Shown here piece after piece: positions 11,250-23,962 of a stretch of DNA of 64,000 bases; position 1 is the first letter of the stretch; each line of letters starts with the position of its first letter. The notes below the pieces were generated by a model. It searched no databases. It had not been told where the DNA came from and worked only from the letters and a program-made list of their open reading frames with translations. The DNA lies in the NCBI GenBank assembly GCA_018296165.2, contig JACKQL020000094.1, forward strand, positions 1-64,000, in the 5' to 3' direction. The translations under genes were made by a program, and so were the position numbers. The DNA is from Termitomyces sp. T153 (lineage: Eukaryota > Basidiomycota > Agaricomycetes > Agaricales > Lyophyllaceae).

Positions 11250-12480
11250 TCAACTTACCCAAGCCTCCCTTACTTCCCACATGGCTAAACTCACTGGACT
11301 CTGTCAAACTACTGAAGCAGTATCATTTTCTCTCTAAGCCCTTTTAGAATGTCTCCTCCTTGCTCCTACCACATCTCTCATGCCTCCAGCAGATGCAGAA
11401 CAATTGGTGTCTGCACCTAGCTCAGGCTTTTTGGCTCCAGCTGCTACAGAATAGTTTGTGTCTGCATCTGGCTTAGGCCTTTCAGCTCCCTATTCCAAGC
11501 TCCCTTGTCCTCCACTCTCTGATGTATATAATGGAGATTGTAAGGTTGGAGAGCGTTTTCTCCAGTCCTATATTACCTATAGCTAGCTGAGCAGTGAAGC
11601 CTTTACCTTAGATGCCTTGAACATTGCCTAAGTTCTCTCCTACATGAAGGCCAGTCAAGCCTTAACTTATGCATTGCATATTTTTTGATGCCCAGGAGGA
11701 GTTGACAGTTTCTCTGGCTAGATGGAGTTTGAGAAGGAGTCTTAAGCAGAGTTCTTTCTTCTTGACCCTGCCAAAACCACAGCTCTTTTCTTTCAAGACC
11801 AAGTCTAGTATGGTCAAAGAAAGCAGTCACTTGATGAGTACATCAACTCTTTGTGTGCCTTAGTTAAACAGGCAGGATATCTGAATAGTCTGCAACTTTG
11901 CTTAATCTTTTAGAATGGATTCCACCCCTCTCTTATAGATCACCTTGACAGTATAGCAGAGGGGCACTTGGATGATGAGCATGTCAATACCCAGTACAAG
12001 ATGGCATATGAGTGGTAGCAGTTGATGGAACTGCAATGTGAGCTGCAGTGGATGCAACCCTCAACAATTCCTTTCACTTGTGGTGAGTTCACCCCCTAAG
12101 CTCTCCCTTCCATGCCTGCTCTTGCAGCCCCACAAGCAGGTGCAACTTTTTCCCTTCCATCTCATGTTATTCCCTTGTGCTCCTTACTCCAAGAAGTCCC
12201 AATGGATGTTGATGCCTCCCAATAGCAGCTCTCTACTTCCCTGCTGTGTCAACACTGTGAGAAGGCAGGTTATTTTGCCTACTACTGTCCTCAAGAGCTA
12301 GAAGTCCACTACCTGTCAGCATCAAAGCAAGCAGAGCTGCTCATCCAACTGCTTGCAGTCTGAAATGCCATAGGAGTCCTCTCTCTGGATGCACCTATAG
12401 CTATCCAATCTAATGAAGTGGCTGATGTATTGAAGGAGGTTCCTACAGAGTCTGAGAATTTTTAAAAGGGCAATGGATAA
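11250..12480 (+). pseudogene. Gypsy gag (plus copy)
   Basis: The remnant capsid region is broken by stops and ends in a zinc knuckle at 12247-12288 reading CQHCEKAGYFAYYC. The histidine of CX2CX4HX4C is replaced by tyrosine (CAC to TAC or CAT to TAT). The minus-strand copy keeps this histidine, so the loss happened after the two copies separated. Confidence 0.7.
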
Positions 12481-12689
12481 CCAGTATGCCTCCATTGCCC
12501 AGTACTAATTGTTTTGCCCCCCTATCTATAAATTCAAATATATCTGTTGCCATTGTTGATACTATGCCTAAAACAATAAACCCCTCCTCAGACATACAAA
12601 CTCCCTCTCCAACTAAAGTCTCAGCTGGAAATGCATCTCCTGGCCCATGCCTCTAGATCTCTGCATAGAAATGCCACCTCCCCTATTGT

Positions 12690-15600
12690 TATGTTGTTGC
12701 TTCCACCTTTTCTACCAACTCCCTGAAGCTACTGGTGGAAATTGAAATAATGGACACCTAGCAGATCTGAAGTATAGTTGCCCTCCTTGACAGTGGCACA
12801 ACAGGCCTCTTCCTCTACACTGACTACATGCAATAACACTGCCTTACCACTTGCCCCCTTTCTTGTCCTATCCCCATATACAATGTTGATAGCATGCTCA
12901 ATGAAGCTGGCTCTATTTGCTCTGTGGTGGACCTGGTCCTCTACTACTAAGACTACTCAGAGCAAGCCACTTTTGCTACCACTAGTTTGGGAAAGCAAGA
13001 CATGATCTTGGGGTTCACCTGGCTGTATGAACACAACCCTGAAATTGACTGGACTAAGAGTGAGGTAAAAATGAGTCTCTGCTCACATTGCTGCATTATC
13101 TATGCAAAAGAAGCCTATAAAGAGCAGAGAGCTAAGGTTCATGAGTGTGCTGCTATGTGGGTCTGTTGTACTGGGCATCTCTCTTATGCTGATCTTGACC
13201 TCCTGAGTCTCCCCCCTCTGGCATTCCCTCATAAAAAGGCCCTCTACAAGGATGTTCAAGGTGTTGGGTGTGAATCTCTAGAGGAAGAGGAAAGCAAAGG
13301 AGAATGGACCTGTACTCCAGATGCAAAGTCTCCAAATAAGACCATAGAAGTGGGTGATTGGATCTATGCTACAACTCTCTGCCCCCCTCCCACAGTGGTG
13401 GAGATTAGAGTCAGTCAGACCACTTCTCAGTGTCTGGCTGAGACATTTGTGGCAAACTCACAGCCTAAGTCTGTCCATAGTATGGTTTCCAATCACCTCT
13501 GTAACGTTGAGGATGTATTCCCCAAGGCCTCCTTTGATTCACTTCCAGAGCACAAGTAGTGGAGTCATGCAATTGAGCTGATACCAGATGTGGAGCCTTC
13601 TAGCTGCAAGGTCTACTCACTTGCACCCCATAAGCAGGATGAACTGGATGCTTTCCTGTAGGAGAACCTTAGTTCAGGACAAATACAACTCTCTAAGTCT
13701 CCAATGGCCTCCCCAGTCTTTTTTATTAAGAAAAAGGATGAGTTCCTTCATTTGGTTCAGGATTATTATGTTCTGAATGTGATGATAGTAAAGAATTGCT
13801 ATCCTTTGCCACTCATCTCAGAACTTATCAATAACCTTTGTAGTGTGCACTACTTCACAAAGTTGGATATCTGTTGGAGCTACAACAACATATGCATCAA
13901 AGAAGGGAACAAGTAGAAGGCAGCATTCCAAACCAATCACAGACTCTTTGAGCCTCTTGTGATGTTCTTTGGGCTCCCTAATAGCCCAGCCACTTTCCAG
14001 ACTATGATATATGACATTTTCTGTGATCTGATTGCAGAAGGTGTTGTCTGTATATATCTGGACAATATCTTCATCTACACTAAAACTTTGGAAGAGCATT
14101 GTCAGATCACACACATTGTCTTGGAATGTCTCTGCCAACACTAGCTCTATTTAAAGCCTGAGAAGTGTGAATTTGAGCAGACTAAGGTGGAGTACCTGGG
14201 TTTGATCATTTTGCATGGAATGGCAGAGATGGACCCCATTAAAGTGGAAGGAGTAGCAGAGTGGCCAGAGCTAAGAAACAAGAAGGAAGTGCAGGCCTTT
14301 CTTGGCTTTGTCAATTTCTACCAGAGGTTCATACAGGATTATTCCCACCATGCATGCCCCCTCTTTGACCTCACAGTTAAGTATACAGCATGGCAGTGGA
14401 AGCCCCCACAGCAAGTTGCCTTTAATGCCTTCAAGCAAGCAGTGACCTCAAAGCCAATCCTCCTGTTCCCTGATGATGATTTTCCATTCCATGTGAAAGC
14501 AGATAGCTCAGACCTTGCTACAGGAGCAGTCCTCTTTCAGTAGTCAAAGGAAGATGGCAAATGGCATCCAGTAGCCTTCTATTCCAAGAGCCTTAATGCA
14601 GTGGAATAGAACTATGATATCCATGACAAGGAGATGCTGGCAATTATTTGATCCTTTGAAGAATGGTGGCATTTCCTTGAAGATGCCCAGCATAAGTTTG
14701 AAGTCTGGACAAACCACAAGAATTTCAAGTACTTCCATTCTACTAAGAAACTCAATTGATGCCAAGCTTAGTGGTCCCTGTATCTGGCCAACTTTGACTT
14801 CTCACTACATCACAAACCTGAACAGAGCATGGGCAAACCAGACACATTGTCCAGGCAGGCTAACCATGGCACAGAAGAAGGAGATAACAGCTCAACAGGC
14901 AAGTGGAGTTAAGTCAGTGCATGCAGATGAGTGGGGTCTTCAGGATGGGATTCTGACTTTTAGAAGACACATTTATGTGCCTAAGATTTCAGAACTTTGC
15001 TGGCACATTGTAGAACAACATCACAACTCTTGGGTAGCTGGACATCCTGGAAGATGGAAGATACTAGAGCTGGTATCCCAGAACTATTGGTAGCTACAGA
15101 TCTCCTAATATGTAGGCACCTACACTAGCATTTGTGATCTCTGTCTCTGCATTAAGCCTTGCTGCTATATGGGCCAGCTCTACCCACTCCTTATTTTGGC
15201 TGCCCACTGGAGTATTGCATCAGTAGATTTCATTGTGGAACTCCCAGATGCTTATAGACATGATGCAGTGATAGTAGTAGTGGACCTTTATGATAAATAA
15301 GCCCACTTCATTCCTACCCACACAACATGCTCTGCCTTGGAAATGGCTAGTCTGTATTGCAAAAATGTCTGGAAGCTCTATGATCTGTCTGATGAGTATG
15401 TCTCCAACCAAGGCCTCCATATTGTGGCAGAGTTTACTCAGAAACTGTATCATCTGCTCAGAGTGAAGCTCCATACTACTACTGCTTATCACCCTCAGTC
15501 AGATAAGCAGACAGAGCATGTTAATCAGAAACTAGAACAGTATCTCTGCATTTTTTGCAACAAGAGGCAGGATGACTAGGATGATCTTCTGTTAGATGCT

Positions 15601-15993
15601 AAATTCCAGTACAACAACTATGTTCACTCTTCCATGCAGATGACTCCATTTTTTCTGAGCACTGGCAGGCACCCTCACATGAGATTTGAACCTTGGGCAC
15701 ACCCCTCTGAGAATGACTCTGTAAATGAGTTTGTAGACAGGATGAAGAGGGCACAGGAGGAGGCAAAGACTGCATTAGTGAAGGCCAAGAATGACATGGC
15801 ATATTACTATAACCATTGCCAGATACTAGCCCCAGTTCATAAGCCAGGAGACTATGTGTACTTGGATAGCTCAGATATTAAGACAACAAGACCATCTCAA
15901 AAACTGTCACATCATTATCTTGGCCCCTTTATAGTAAAGAAGAAGGTGGGGCCTTTAGCATACCAATTTAAGCTCCCAGCAGGCCTATACTAA
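12690..15993 (+). pseudogene. Gypsy pol: protease, RT, RNase H, integrase
   Basis: Domain order is seen directly. The protease loop LLDSGTTGLFL near 12785 keeps its Asp. The linker KQDMILGFTWLYEHN lies from 12990. RT starts near 13700 (SPVFFIKK), has FFGLPNSPATFQTM at 13970 and the catalytic box as YLDN at 14055-14066, where the second Asp is Asn. RNase H follows near 14500 (KADSSDLATGAVLF). Integrase from about 14980 has HHNSWVAGHPG of the zinc domain, a catalytic VVVDLYD near 15280, SNQGLHIVAEF where SDxG is expected (Asp to Asn), and a core ending near 15540. A GPF/Y-like LGPFIVKKKVG lies near 15930. Stops such as FQ*SKED, VE*NYDI and NK*KAAF fit CAG-to-TAG, TGG-to-TAG or CGA-to-TGA. The product would copy and insert the element's RNA, but no continuous polyprotein is possible. 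Confidence 0.85.
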
Positions 15994-16084
15994 TTGCACT
16001 CAGTCTTCAATGTTGTCAAACTATTTCCAGCCCCAGAGGATCCAGTCCCTGGCCACCACTCTAAGCCACTCCCCCCCCCCACCA

Positions 16085-16270
16085 GTTCTGGTTGACAATG
16101 AGGAGGAGTATGGAAGTGGAGGATATTTTGGATAGCAGAATATTTTAAGGAAAGTTGTGGTTCAAGGTAAAATAGAAGGGATATAGCATTGAGGACATCT
16201 CTTGGAAACCACAGGCTAATGTATGTGCACCAACCCTCATCTGGGACTTCTACTATAGGCATCCCAATGC
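16085..16270 (+). pseudogene. Degenerate chromodomain at the Gypsy pol C-terminus
   Basis: Across frames the sequence shows EVEDILDSRIF, then GKLWFKVK, a stop in place of Trp, KGYSIEDISWKP and WDFYYRHPNA. This is the chromodomain pattern (E-E-I-L-D-x-R, L-x-x-K-W-x-G-Y, W-x-P, F-H-x-x-P) found after the integrase in chromoviruses. A 10-C run at 16072-16081 lies just upstream and may account for the frame change. The domain would target integration to histone-marked chromatin. Confidence 0.65.
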
Positions 16271-16375
16271 CTCTAAAGCCATTTGTGGCATCTATCCTAT
16301 CTCAACAGCTGATCAGGCAATTTATGACTTTTTCTACTCAGTGTGTCAATATGCCACATGCTAAAGAGGGAGTAA

Positions 16376-16778
16376 TGTCAGAAAACTGCCAATGCATGTG
16401 CTTGGCTGGGTCATGTGTTTGATCACATGATCAGTTGCTATGTGCATTCTGCACAGAACCCACATGGCAAGATATGCACATGTTTGGCAAGGTCATATAA
16501 ATGCATGTGTTTGGTCATGTGTTTAGTCACATGATTAGTTGCCATGTGCATTCTGCACAAAACCCACATGGCAAGATATGCATATGTTTGGCAAGGTCAT
16601 GTGACCAGAGTAAGTTTTCTGAACCCTAGCATTGGAGATCCTCAGACTTGTTCTCTTTGGATCTCCCTCTGCCAAGTGTGTAGTCCTACTTGTAGACATT
16701 GTACTGTGCTGAATAAACTTTGGATCTCCCTCTGCCAGTTGTGTGACTGAGCCACAGCCTCCAGAGGTCATCTTTACA
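16376..16778 (+). repeat. 3' LTR of the plus-strand Gypsy
   Basis: 403 bases, TGTCAGAA to TCTTTACA, followed by AATAC. It is the same length as the 5' LTR and carries the same internal tandem duplication. Confidence 0.9.
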
Positions 16779-16881
16779 AATACTGCCCAATCTGTATTTC
16801 CACATTATGATCCATCCCTGCTGCTTCTAATATAAATACTACCTTAGTTTTGGATGCATATAATCAGATTCCCAAGCCTTC

Positions 16882-17964
16882 ATGTCATTGACTGTTTTTT
16901 CATTGTCTTTTTCTGCAACTTCTCTTCCCAATTATTTAGATACTCCTACTCCTGTTCCTAATATTCATCATCCTATTCCAGTTCTTCCACCCCAACCACC
17001 ACCAAGTCCAATTCATCCAGAATCAGCTCCTGTTTGTCCTCCTACACAGTTAAATTTTGTTCCTTTCTCTAATTATGATTTTAATACACCTAATCATCAT
17101 TGTAATTTTGATGCAAATTCACACCTTCCTTATTTTCTTTTTTCTTGTCATGATTATACTCCTCCTTCTCCTGCTCCTTTGTATTTTTCTTGCCCACCTT
17201 CTATCTTTTTACCTCCTTCTTTATTTATTAATTCTCCTCTCAATACTATGCCTGTGAGTCCACCACCTCATTTTCATGAACCTATTCTTCTAGATCCTTT
17301 TTATGCACTACCCTCACATTTTGAACTACATCCCCTACAGGTTTCACCTATTCATCATGTTCCTCCACCTGCACTATGAGTCATTCCTCCTTATATTCCT
17401 CATCAACCTTCTATTGCTAATTCTTAGCTCATGGGTTTTCACAATTCTAATTACTTTAATTACCATAACCTCAAAATCATATTTGATTCACTTTCTGATA
17501 GCACTAAACTTCCTCCTTTGACCAGTATACCTCATTTAACTGGATTAGCAGATTGGGGATCTTGGTATACTCCTGTGATGGCTCTCATCAATCATCTAGG
17601 TCTTATCAGGCATGTCTGTTCTTTCCCTCCTTCTGTAGCTCCTTACAATGCCATATGCAAGGTAGTTGTACCTCCACCATATTTACCTCACAATACCCTT
17701 GATGAAGAGAGAGCATATGAAATTTTTTGGCAAAATAATGGCTATTGCACATATGTACTCACTGGGAAGCTTTTGACAGAGATCCTTAGCTATTTACCTC
17801 CAGCTCACAGTAGTCCATACAATTTCCCTACATACACAGCTCATGATGTCCTTGTTTGGCTTCATAACCACTATTGTGCAGATAGTGCAGCTGCAGCTCA
17901 GAAAATTAAAGATTCTACATTTGCTATTGTCTGCACTTCTACTGCTATTCCTATATATGTTTAA
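16882..17964 (+). pseudogene. Copia gag region
   Basis: The first frame (16882-17379) codes a Pro-rich, low-complexity N-terminal part. The second (17431-17964) has WGSWYTPVMALINHLGLI, AYEIFWQNNGYC and LLTEILSYLPPA, resembling the capsid-like gag fold of fungal Copia elements with a terminal short-helix region. Stops separate the two frames, and a shift follows near 17960. Confidence 0.6.
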
Positions 17965-20900
17965 GAGTGGTGTATTGCCATCAACAAACTCACAAAAGTC
18001 CAATTGGGATTTTACCCAATATGGGAAGACACAGAAGTTTATGGATAGGATTCCCTCCTTCCAATCCTATGCACCTCTTTGCAATGAAGTCAGAGACTCA
18101 TGGAAAGTTGATCTGCAAGGCACATTTGATTTCTATAAACTAGCAGATTGTATCCTCAATATTGACATTGAAGTTCATCAAAGACAGGCTTCAAATCAAC
18201 ATTGTCTATCCAAATTGGGATCTTGTGCCACAAATACAAATGCTTCTCATATGTCTTCTACTTTGTCCTCTGAATCAAATTCCAATTCCAATTTGAGCAT
18301 TCTGCAATGTCATAATGCTGCATCAGATAATATTGCTAAGAACCCTCTACCTAGAACTAGAGCAAATGTTGCAGTGTCAGAACCCATTACAGAACCTATA
18401 TCACTGCCTCCTACATTTATTCATGAAGAGAATTTGTCTGTACTATTCATAATTGTTGAGGAAGACAATGACATCATGGTTTCTGCTTATGTTGATGAAT
18501 CTCTTAAGTCCCTGCTGACTTTGTATCAAGCATTTATCAACTCTGCCAAAGTCTCATTACTTGCAGATGTCCAATTGAAATCCAATTCAATACTTGATTC
18601 TGGATGTAGGACACATACCATTAAAGACAAGGTGTTTTCCTAGTCTTACAATACTAGTCTGGCAGTTCCTGTAGGAACAGCTAATTGTGGGACATTGACA
18701 ACACTTGTAAAGGGTGAAGTGTGTTTTCAAGCTCATGCTAGTGGACAGAATATTGTGTTGAGGCTTACTAATTGCCTGCATGCTCCTGACATTCCAATCA
18801 ATTTGATTTTGGTTGGTGCTATGGTGGACAATAACATAAAACTCCTCTTTGAACAAGAAGCTTCCTCCATATTCTTCCCTCTGTCAATTTGAGAACTTCA
18901 TAGCAAAACTCTCCCAGTAACTAAACTCAACAAACTGTTCTTTCTGTTCTGCAATTTTGTTATTCCTACATCTCAGGTGTCCATGGCATTCCCAGCTATA
19001 CCTGTGCCAAATACATCTTTTCCTCAAGTTCATTCAACTCTGAACATTTGGCATTAGTGCCAAGGACATCTTGCCCATGATATGACCAGAGCAGTTCTAA
19101 CAAAGAATTATGCAACTGTGGTTGAGTATGTTGGCCATTTCAATGACAACCATTGCATTCCTTGCATTATTGGAAAGCAACCAGCTCAACCCTATGATAA
19201 TCTTAGTAGAAGAGCATTGAATGTTTATGATCTACTTCATATGGACTCTTGTGGTCCATTTCCTACTCGGTTTGCTAATGGACATACTCATCATTTCCAT
19301 TCAATCCTTGATGACTTCTCAAACTATGGGAGTACCTCATTCCTCACAACAAGAGATCAAGCTTGCAATCATTTCAAAGTTACTACAGCTCAATGGGAGT
19401 TAAAGTTCCTGCTGTTCAATGTAATGGTGCTAAGGAATTCATCCAAGGTCCTTTATGCAATTTTCTCAATAGTAGAGGGATTGTAGTTCAATTTACTGCT
19501 GCGTATGCCCATCAGCAAAACAGTAAAGCCAAACAATATATTTGGACTATTGAAGATACAGCCCAAGCTCTTATGGCTGAATCAGGTCTTCCTCTTTCAT
19601 TCCTAGGTGATGCAATGTCTACAGCACAATACTTATGCAACTGCCTTCCAACATCAACTCTACCTGCACTTACAACACCCTACAAAATCCCTGATGATAT
19701 CAAATCTGATTTATCACATCTGTGTATATGGAATTGTCAATGTTTTATACTCCATCTATGTGAAACTTGACAAAAGGGTGAAACCAGATGTTTTGAAGCA
19801 ATTTTTGTTGGATATAATGAAAATTGCATTGGTTGGCATGTTTGTGACCTAAATGGCCAGTATTACTTCTCAAGAGATGTCATTTTCAACAAAAATGTTT
19901 GAGGTTGACTTAAACCTCATTTGACTAGAGCAAGATCATAATCACTCACTCACATTGATTCTTCATTGTCTGTACCATCTCCATCTCCTCCTCCTTGTCC
20001 TCAATCAACTTCTTCAATAATATCTTCACCTTCTCAAGACTCATCTTCATCCAAACATCAAGAATCATCTCAAGCAAAAACTCAAGAAATACATTTTACC
20101 AATCTTCAAGATATCATCATTTCCCCTCCTTCTCCTGATTTGACAATTGCAAATCCTCCTCCCAACTTCATTACAAATTGTCCAAGAAGAACCATCAAAC
20201 AAACCCCAGCAGGTCAAGCATCCCTTGAAGAAATTGCAAAACAAATAAATGTATCACACATCTTCACTCAAATCAACTTGCACAATTAGAACCTCATCAA
20301 GGGTTATCAGCAATCCTGGATATTCATACTTTGTTCACCACCACTATGTTTTCAATTCCACTTAACAATCTTACTTCTCTCAAAGAACCAATTCTCACAG
20401 ATATCAAAGCATATATGACTTATGGCTTAGATCCACTTTGATTCAAGACTTCTTGAATTTACAACTTATCCAAAGCACTAGAAAATTATTATGAAGCTAC
20501 ACATCAAAACAATGCTGACATCTGGAAAGCTGCCATGGAACATAAAATCAAGAGTTTTAAAGTACAGAATGTTTTAATGTCTACTGATCTACCACCTGGC
20601 CAGAAAGCAATTGGTGTCTGATGGGTATATGCATACAAATATAATCCAGATAGTACAATAATACAGGGAAAAGAAAAAGCTCAGCTAGTGGCACAGGGAT
20701 TTAATCAACAACCAGAAGACTATGGATCCACTTATGCTCCTGTCACTAAGATGACAAGTATTCAAATAACTCTGGCTTATGCAGTGCTTCATGATCTTGA
20801 GCTATTCTCTTTCAATGTAAAGACAGCATTCTTGAATGCACCATTAACACACGAGATATATCTGAAGCAGATACCAGGTTTTCCTGATGTGAATCCTAAA

Positions 20901-21841
20901 AAGGTAAATTGTGCACTATGAGTGTTATATAGACTTAAACAGGCATCTCATTAGTGGTATGCTATACTGTGTGAATGATTGGAAGCTCTAGGTTTGACTC
21001 ATTGTGATGTTGACCATAGCATATTCTTTGGACAATTCTTTTCTCCTCCCCATTCCTTCATTCCCTCTCTCCCTAATGGAACTGATTTATTCATTATCAT
21101 ATGTGTTCATGTTAATGATGAATTAAATGCAACCAACTCAGTACCTTTATACAACTGGATTATCATTGAGTTGAACAAACATTTTGAGATTAAAGACTTA
21201 GGACCAACAACCTTATACTTAGGTATACAAATAGATTACAATCAACCCAAACAGAAGCTCTGGCTATCACAAAAAGACTTTGTACTGGATCTCTTGAACA
21301 CATACAATCTGATTGATGCTGATCCACTTTCCTTTCCATTGAATGTCAATTTCCATGAACTACCAGATCCTCCTCCAAATGCAATCCCAGATGTACCTGA
21401 TAACAAAGTCAAGGTTCACTATCAACATCTAGTTGCATCTGGTTGGATCAATACTATATTTTAGTCTGTGTACATGTCCAGATTTGGCATTTACAGCTAT
21501 GTTATTAGGTCAATTTAATGCAAACCCAACTCAAGCACATCTACTAGTTGCAAAGCAAGTACTTTGTTGTATCTCTGGCACATGGAATTTGCTCTAGAAT
21601 ATAATTTTTTATGACCTGCAACCAATTCACCAGCTTGATTGATATTGCTAACTGATTTTGGGGTTGTAGATGCAGATTGGGCCTCTGACACAGCTACTCA
21701 TCAGAGTGTATCAGGTTATGCATTCTTTTTCTCTTACAAAGTCTCTTCCAAAGAACTTACATTACAAATTTTTTCCAACTCTTGGTCTTGTTTTTTGTTC
21801 ATGATTCCTTTATCACACTCACTTCATTGCTGATGGGGTTG
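17965..21841 (+). pseudogene. Copia pol: protease, integrase, RT, RNase H
   Basis: Protease active site SILDSGCRTHTI lies near 18590. A gag-pre-integrase HHCC module (GHLAHDM then CIPCIIGKQ) spans 19065-19180, followed by integrase with HMDSCGPFPT and DDFSNYG and then a shifted NGAKEFIQGPL block near 19430. RT begins near 20560 (QKAIGV then stop then WVYAYKYN) with LVAQGFNQ, FNVKTAFLNAPL and the catalytic box as HVNDEL near 21105, where HVDD is expected. A cysteine-free linker leads to RNase H with DADWASDTATHQSVSGYAFF near 21670. Domain order INT before RT marks it as Ty1/Copia. In-frame stops and two Asp-to-Asn changes show decay. Confidence 0.85.
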
Positions 21842-22131
21842 TGTTGGCCTAGTATATTCAACTTCCTCTTTTAGTATGATTAGTAATCACTTTGCTACAT
21901 TCATGTTCAACTTGACTTACTTCCTCAGTCTGTTCTACCAGCATGATTGATGCTGAGGTCATAAGTCAAGCATTCTATTAGTTCTTTATTATTTTACTCA
22001 CATACATTATGTAGTCATATTGTTTTTGTCACCACTAAGTACAAAATACATAGTCTGTTCTACCATCATGATTGATGCTGAGGTCTTGTATTGTTTTCAT
22101 CACTACTAGTGGCTTCAGTTCTGGTCTGGCA
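21842..22131 (+). repeat. 3' LTR of the Copia element
   Basis: 290 bases from TGTTGGCCTAGTA to GTCTGGCA, preceded by GATGGGGTTG as a short polypurine tract and followed by ACTTG. Confidence 0.85.
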
Positions 22132-22660
22132 ACTTGATCAGGCACCATTGTGCTTTGATCTCATCTATATAATATGCAATGATAGATATGGGAATGTGGC
22201 TGCACCTATGCAACAACTTTTTTGCTGACTAAAATTTGTCAGCACTGACAAATGCTGACAAATTTAAACTCTTTTATGGTAATACAATTAGATTTGGCTG
22301 TTTTTATGCTCTTCAGATAAATTTTTTACCAAAATAAATGCAGTAGACAACTTTAATAGATGTATACTATCTTTTGACTATGTGTGAAACATATCAAATA
22401 GCCTGCATGTGTGAAACAGGCCAAATGCAATTTAGTAGACACTGTTTTTCACACCTCACATGTTTTTTGACACAATATGACCAAATAATGAGCATTTCCA
22501 AAGTTGTGAAAAGGAGGCCACATGACAAAGTATGTTCCGTCACATCTATTGATTGATTGATGTTGACTAACAAGCTCATTAGTAACTCCTTAACCACATT
22601 GAGCTATTGATACATCAAATATCTCATCATGCAAGTCAATTTTAATGGTTTTTGACTGTT
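22132..22660. other. AT-rich spacer, probable 5' part of Helitron copy 1
   Basis: About 530 AT-rich bases with almost no CpG. It contains an inverted pair around CTGACTAAAATTTGTCAG (22226-22243) and a direct CTGACAAAT pair just after. I could not place the Helitron's 5' terminus because the sequence before the coding region does not match that of copy 2. Confidence 0.4.
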
Positions 22661-22674
22661 AAACTGCTTAACAA

Positions 22675-23958
22675 TGGATATTATAGGCAACCACCTACTA
22701 CTCCTGAAAGCCAAAGTCAACAAGCTAGGAATCAAAGGAGACTTGAACAGTTACAAATGACAGATCCTGACAATTGTCAAGCAAATAGAAACAATAGATC
22801 TTTAGAACAGATCAATACTGTGGTTGTCCCACCACTTCAATTAGGGCCTGGGAGTATCAATCAATCTATGGGAACTGGGGGTTTGAAACCTATAGCCACT
22901 GCTTCTAGCTCTTTGGGAAGACCTATTAGGCAGGCAGCAGCTGCTGATGATCCATTTTTTATGGTCATTCCAGAAACTGTTTTGCCTGAAGGATGGGATG
23001 CTCCTTTGTAAAATCCCATTCCTAGAGTAGTGCCACCTCTACCTGCTCCTATACAAAGAAGAGGCAATAGAGTCAATCAGTCTGCTCTTGCTCAAGCTGC
23101 TATGGTTATTCCAGAAACAGTTTTGCCAGAAGGTTGGGATGCTTCTTTGCAGAATCCCTTACCTAGAATAGTGCCACCTTTGCCTGCTCCTATACATAGA
23201 AGGGTCAGAAATGGTCCCTTGCCAGAGCTTTCAATGGCACCAGCTCCACTTGCTCCCCAAGCACTGTTGAAGAGCAACAAAGGCTGAGACAGAGGCAACA
23301 AGAGCAGGCACTGGCAATCTTGCAAGAGCAACAAAGGCTAAGGCATATTGCTATGGCTACAGAGCAGGAGAGGCAACAACAAGAGGTACTAGCAGTGTTG
23401 CAAGAGCAACAAAGGCTGAGACAAGATCAGGAGAGGCAACAGGCATTGGCTATTCTGAGCCAGAAAAGGTTGAGGGAGGAAGAAGAAGAGGTCAGTCAAG
23501 GACAACTTGAATATGTCACTGGGACTAACAAAGTCTAACAGCATATTGATCTGAATCCTGAACATAGGCTTTTGAATGCAGTTATAGCTCAAAGGATTTT
23601 TCAAGGCTGGAAACAGCAATATGAAGCTGATCTGGAAGAGGATTTCAATGATTCAAGTCCTCAGAATGATATACCTTCTGAGGATGACTTGGAATATGTT
23701 GATCCTGTTCAACAGAGACCTGCAGAACAATTGGATTCTCCTCTCAATGTGCCATTGGGTCCTCAGGATGACATATCTTCTGATGATGACTTGGAATATG
23801 TTGATCCTGTTCAACAGAGACCTGCAAAGCAATTGGATCCTCCCCTTGATATGCCATTGAGTCTTCATGATGACATACCTTCTGATGATGACTTGGAATA
23901 TGTTGATCCTGTTCAACAGAGACTTGCAGAGCAATTGGATCTTCACCTTGATGTGCCA
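22675..23958 (+). pseudogene. Helitron copy 1 N-terminal region (Q/R-rich coiled coil)
   Basis: The frame contains TPESQSQQARNQRRLEQLQ, a duplicated VIPETVLPEGWDA block, then EQQRLRQ/QERQQ repeats from 23265 likely to form a coiled coil, and ends in acidic repeats EDDLEYVDPVQQRPAEQLD. Copy 2 has the matching region at 34995-36290. Stops at 23009, 23286 and 23536 break it. The function of this N-terminal extension is unknown to me. Confidence 0.6.
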
Positions 23959-23962
23959 TTAG
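23659..23962 (+). repeat. 102-base in-frame tandem repeats (34 residues)
   Basis: Units start CCTCAGAAT/GGATGA at 23659 and 23761 and CTTCATGATGA at 23863. A fourth continues at 31212 after the inserted LTR element. Each codes about 34 residues with the core DDLEYVDPVQQRPAEQLD. The period of 102 is a multiple of 3, so copy number can change without shifting the frame. Confidence 0.85.

Larger units (their letters stand above)
10679..16778 (+). mobile_element. Complete (decayed) Gypsy chromovirus-type element
   Basis: Both LTRs are 403 bases (10679-11081, 16376-16778) and the element is flanked by a perfect AATAC target duplication (10674-10678, 16779-16783). The interior carries gag with zinc knuckle, protease, RT, RNase H, integrase and a degenerate chromodomain. 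A purine-rich AAAGAGGGAGTAA precedes the 3' LTR. Every domain has stops or shifts, many explained by C-to-T or G-to-A, so it is dead. It sits in the leader of the Copia element. Size and LTR length are close to marY1-like elements of Tricholoma (from memory). Confidence 0.9.
10198..22131 (+). mobile_element. Copia-type LTR retrotransposon, split by a Gypsy insertion
   Basis: Its LTRs at 10198-10487 and 21842-22131 are both exactly 290 bases, start TGTTGGCC and end TCTGGCA or TCTAGCA. Flanks are ACCTG (left) and ACTTG (right), a 5-bp target duplication with one transition. The interior reads gag, protease, integrase, RT, RNase H in Copia order from 16784 to 21841, while 10488-10673 holds the leader. 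The 6.1-kb Gypsy at 10679-16778 separates the two. Stops and shifts in every domain make it inactive. Confidence 0.85.

Noticed and set aside
13153..13335. Minus-strand frames over the plus-strand Gypsy (also 13818-14141, 15220-15492)
   Set aside because: Shadows of the gag-pol sequence; their residues are complements of recognised plus-strand motifs.
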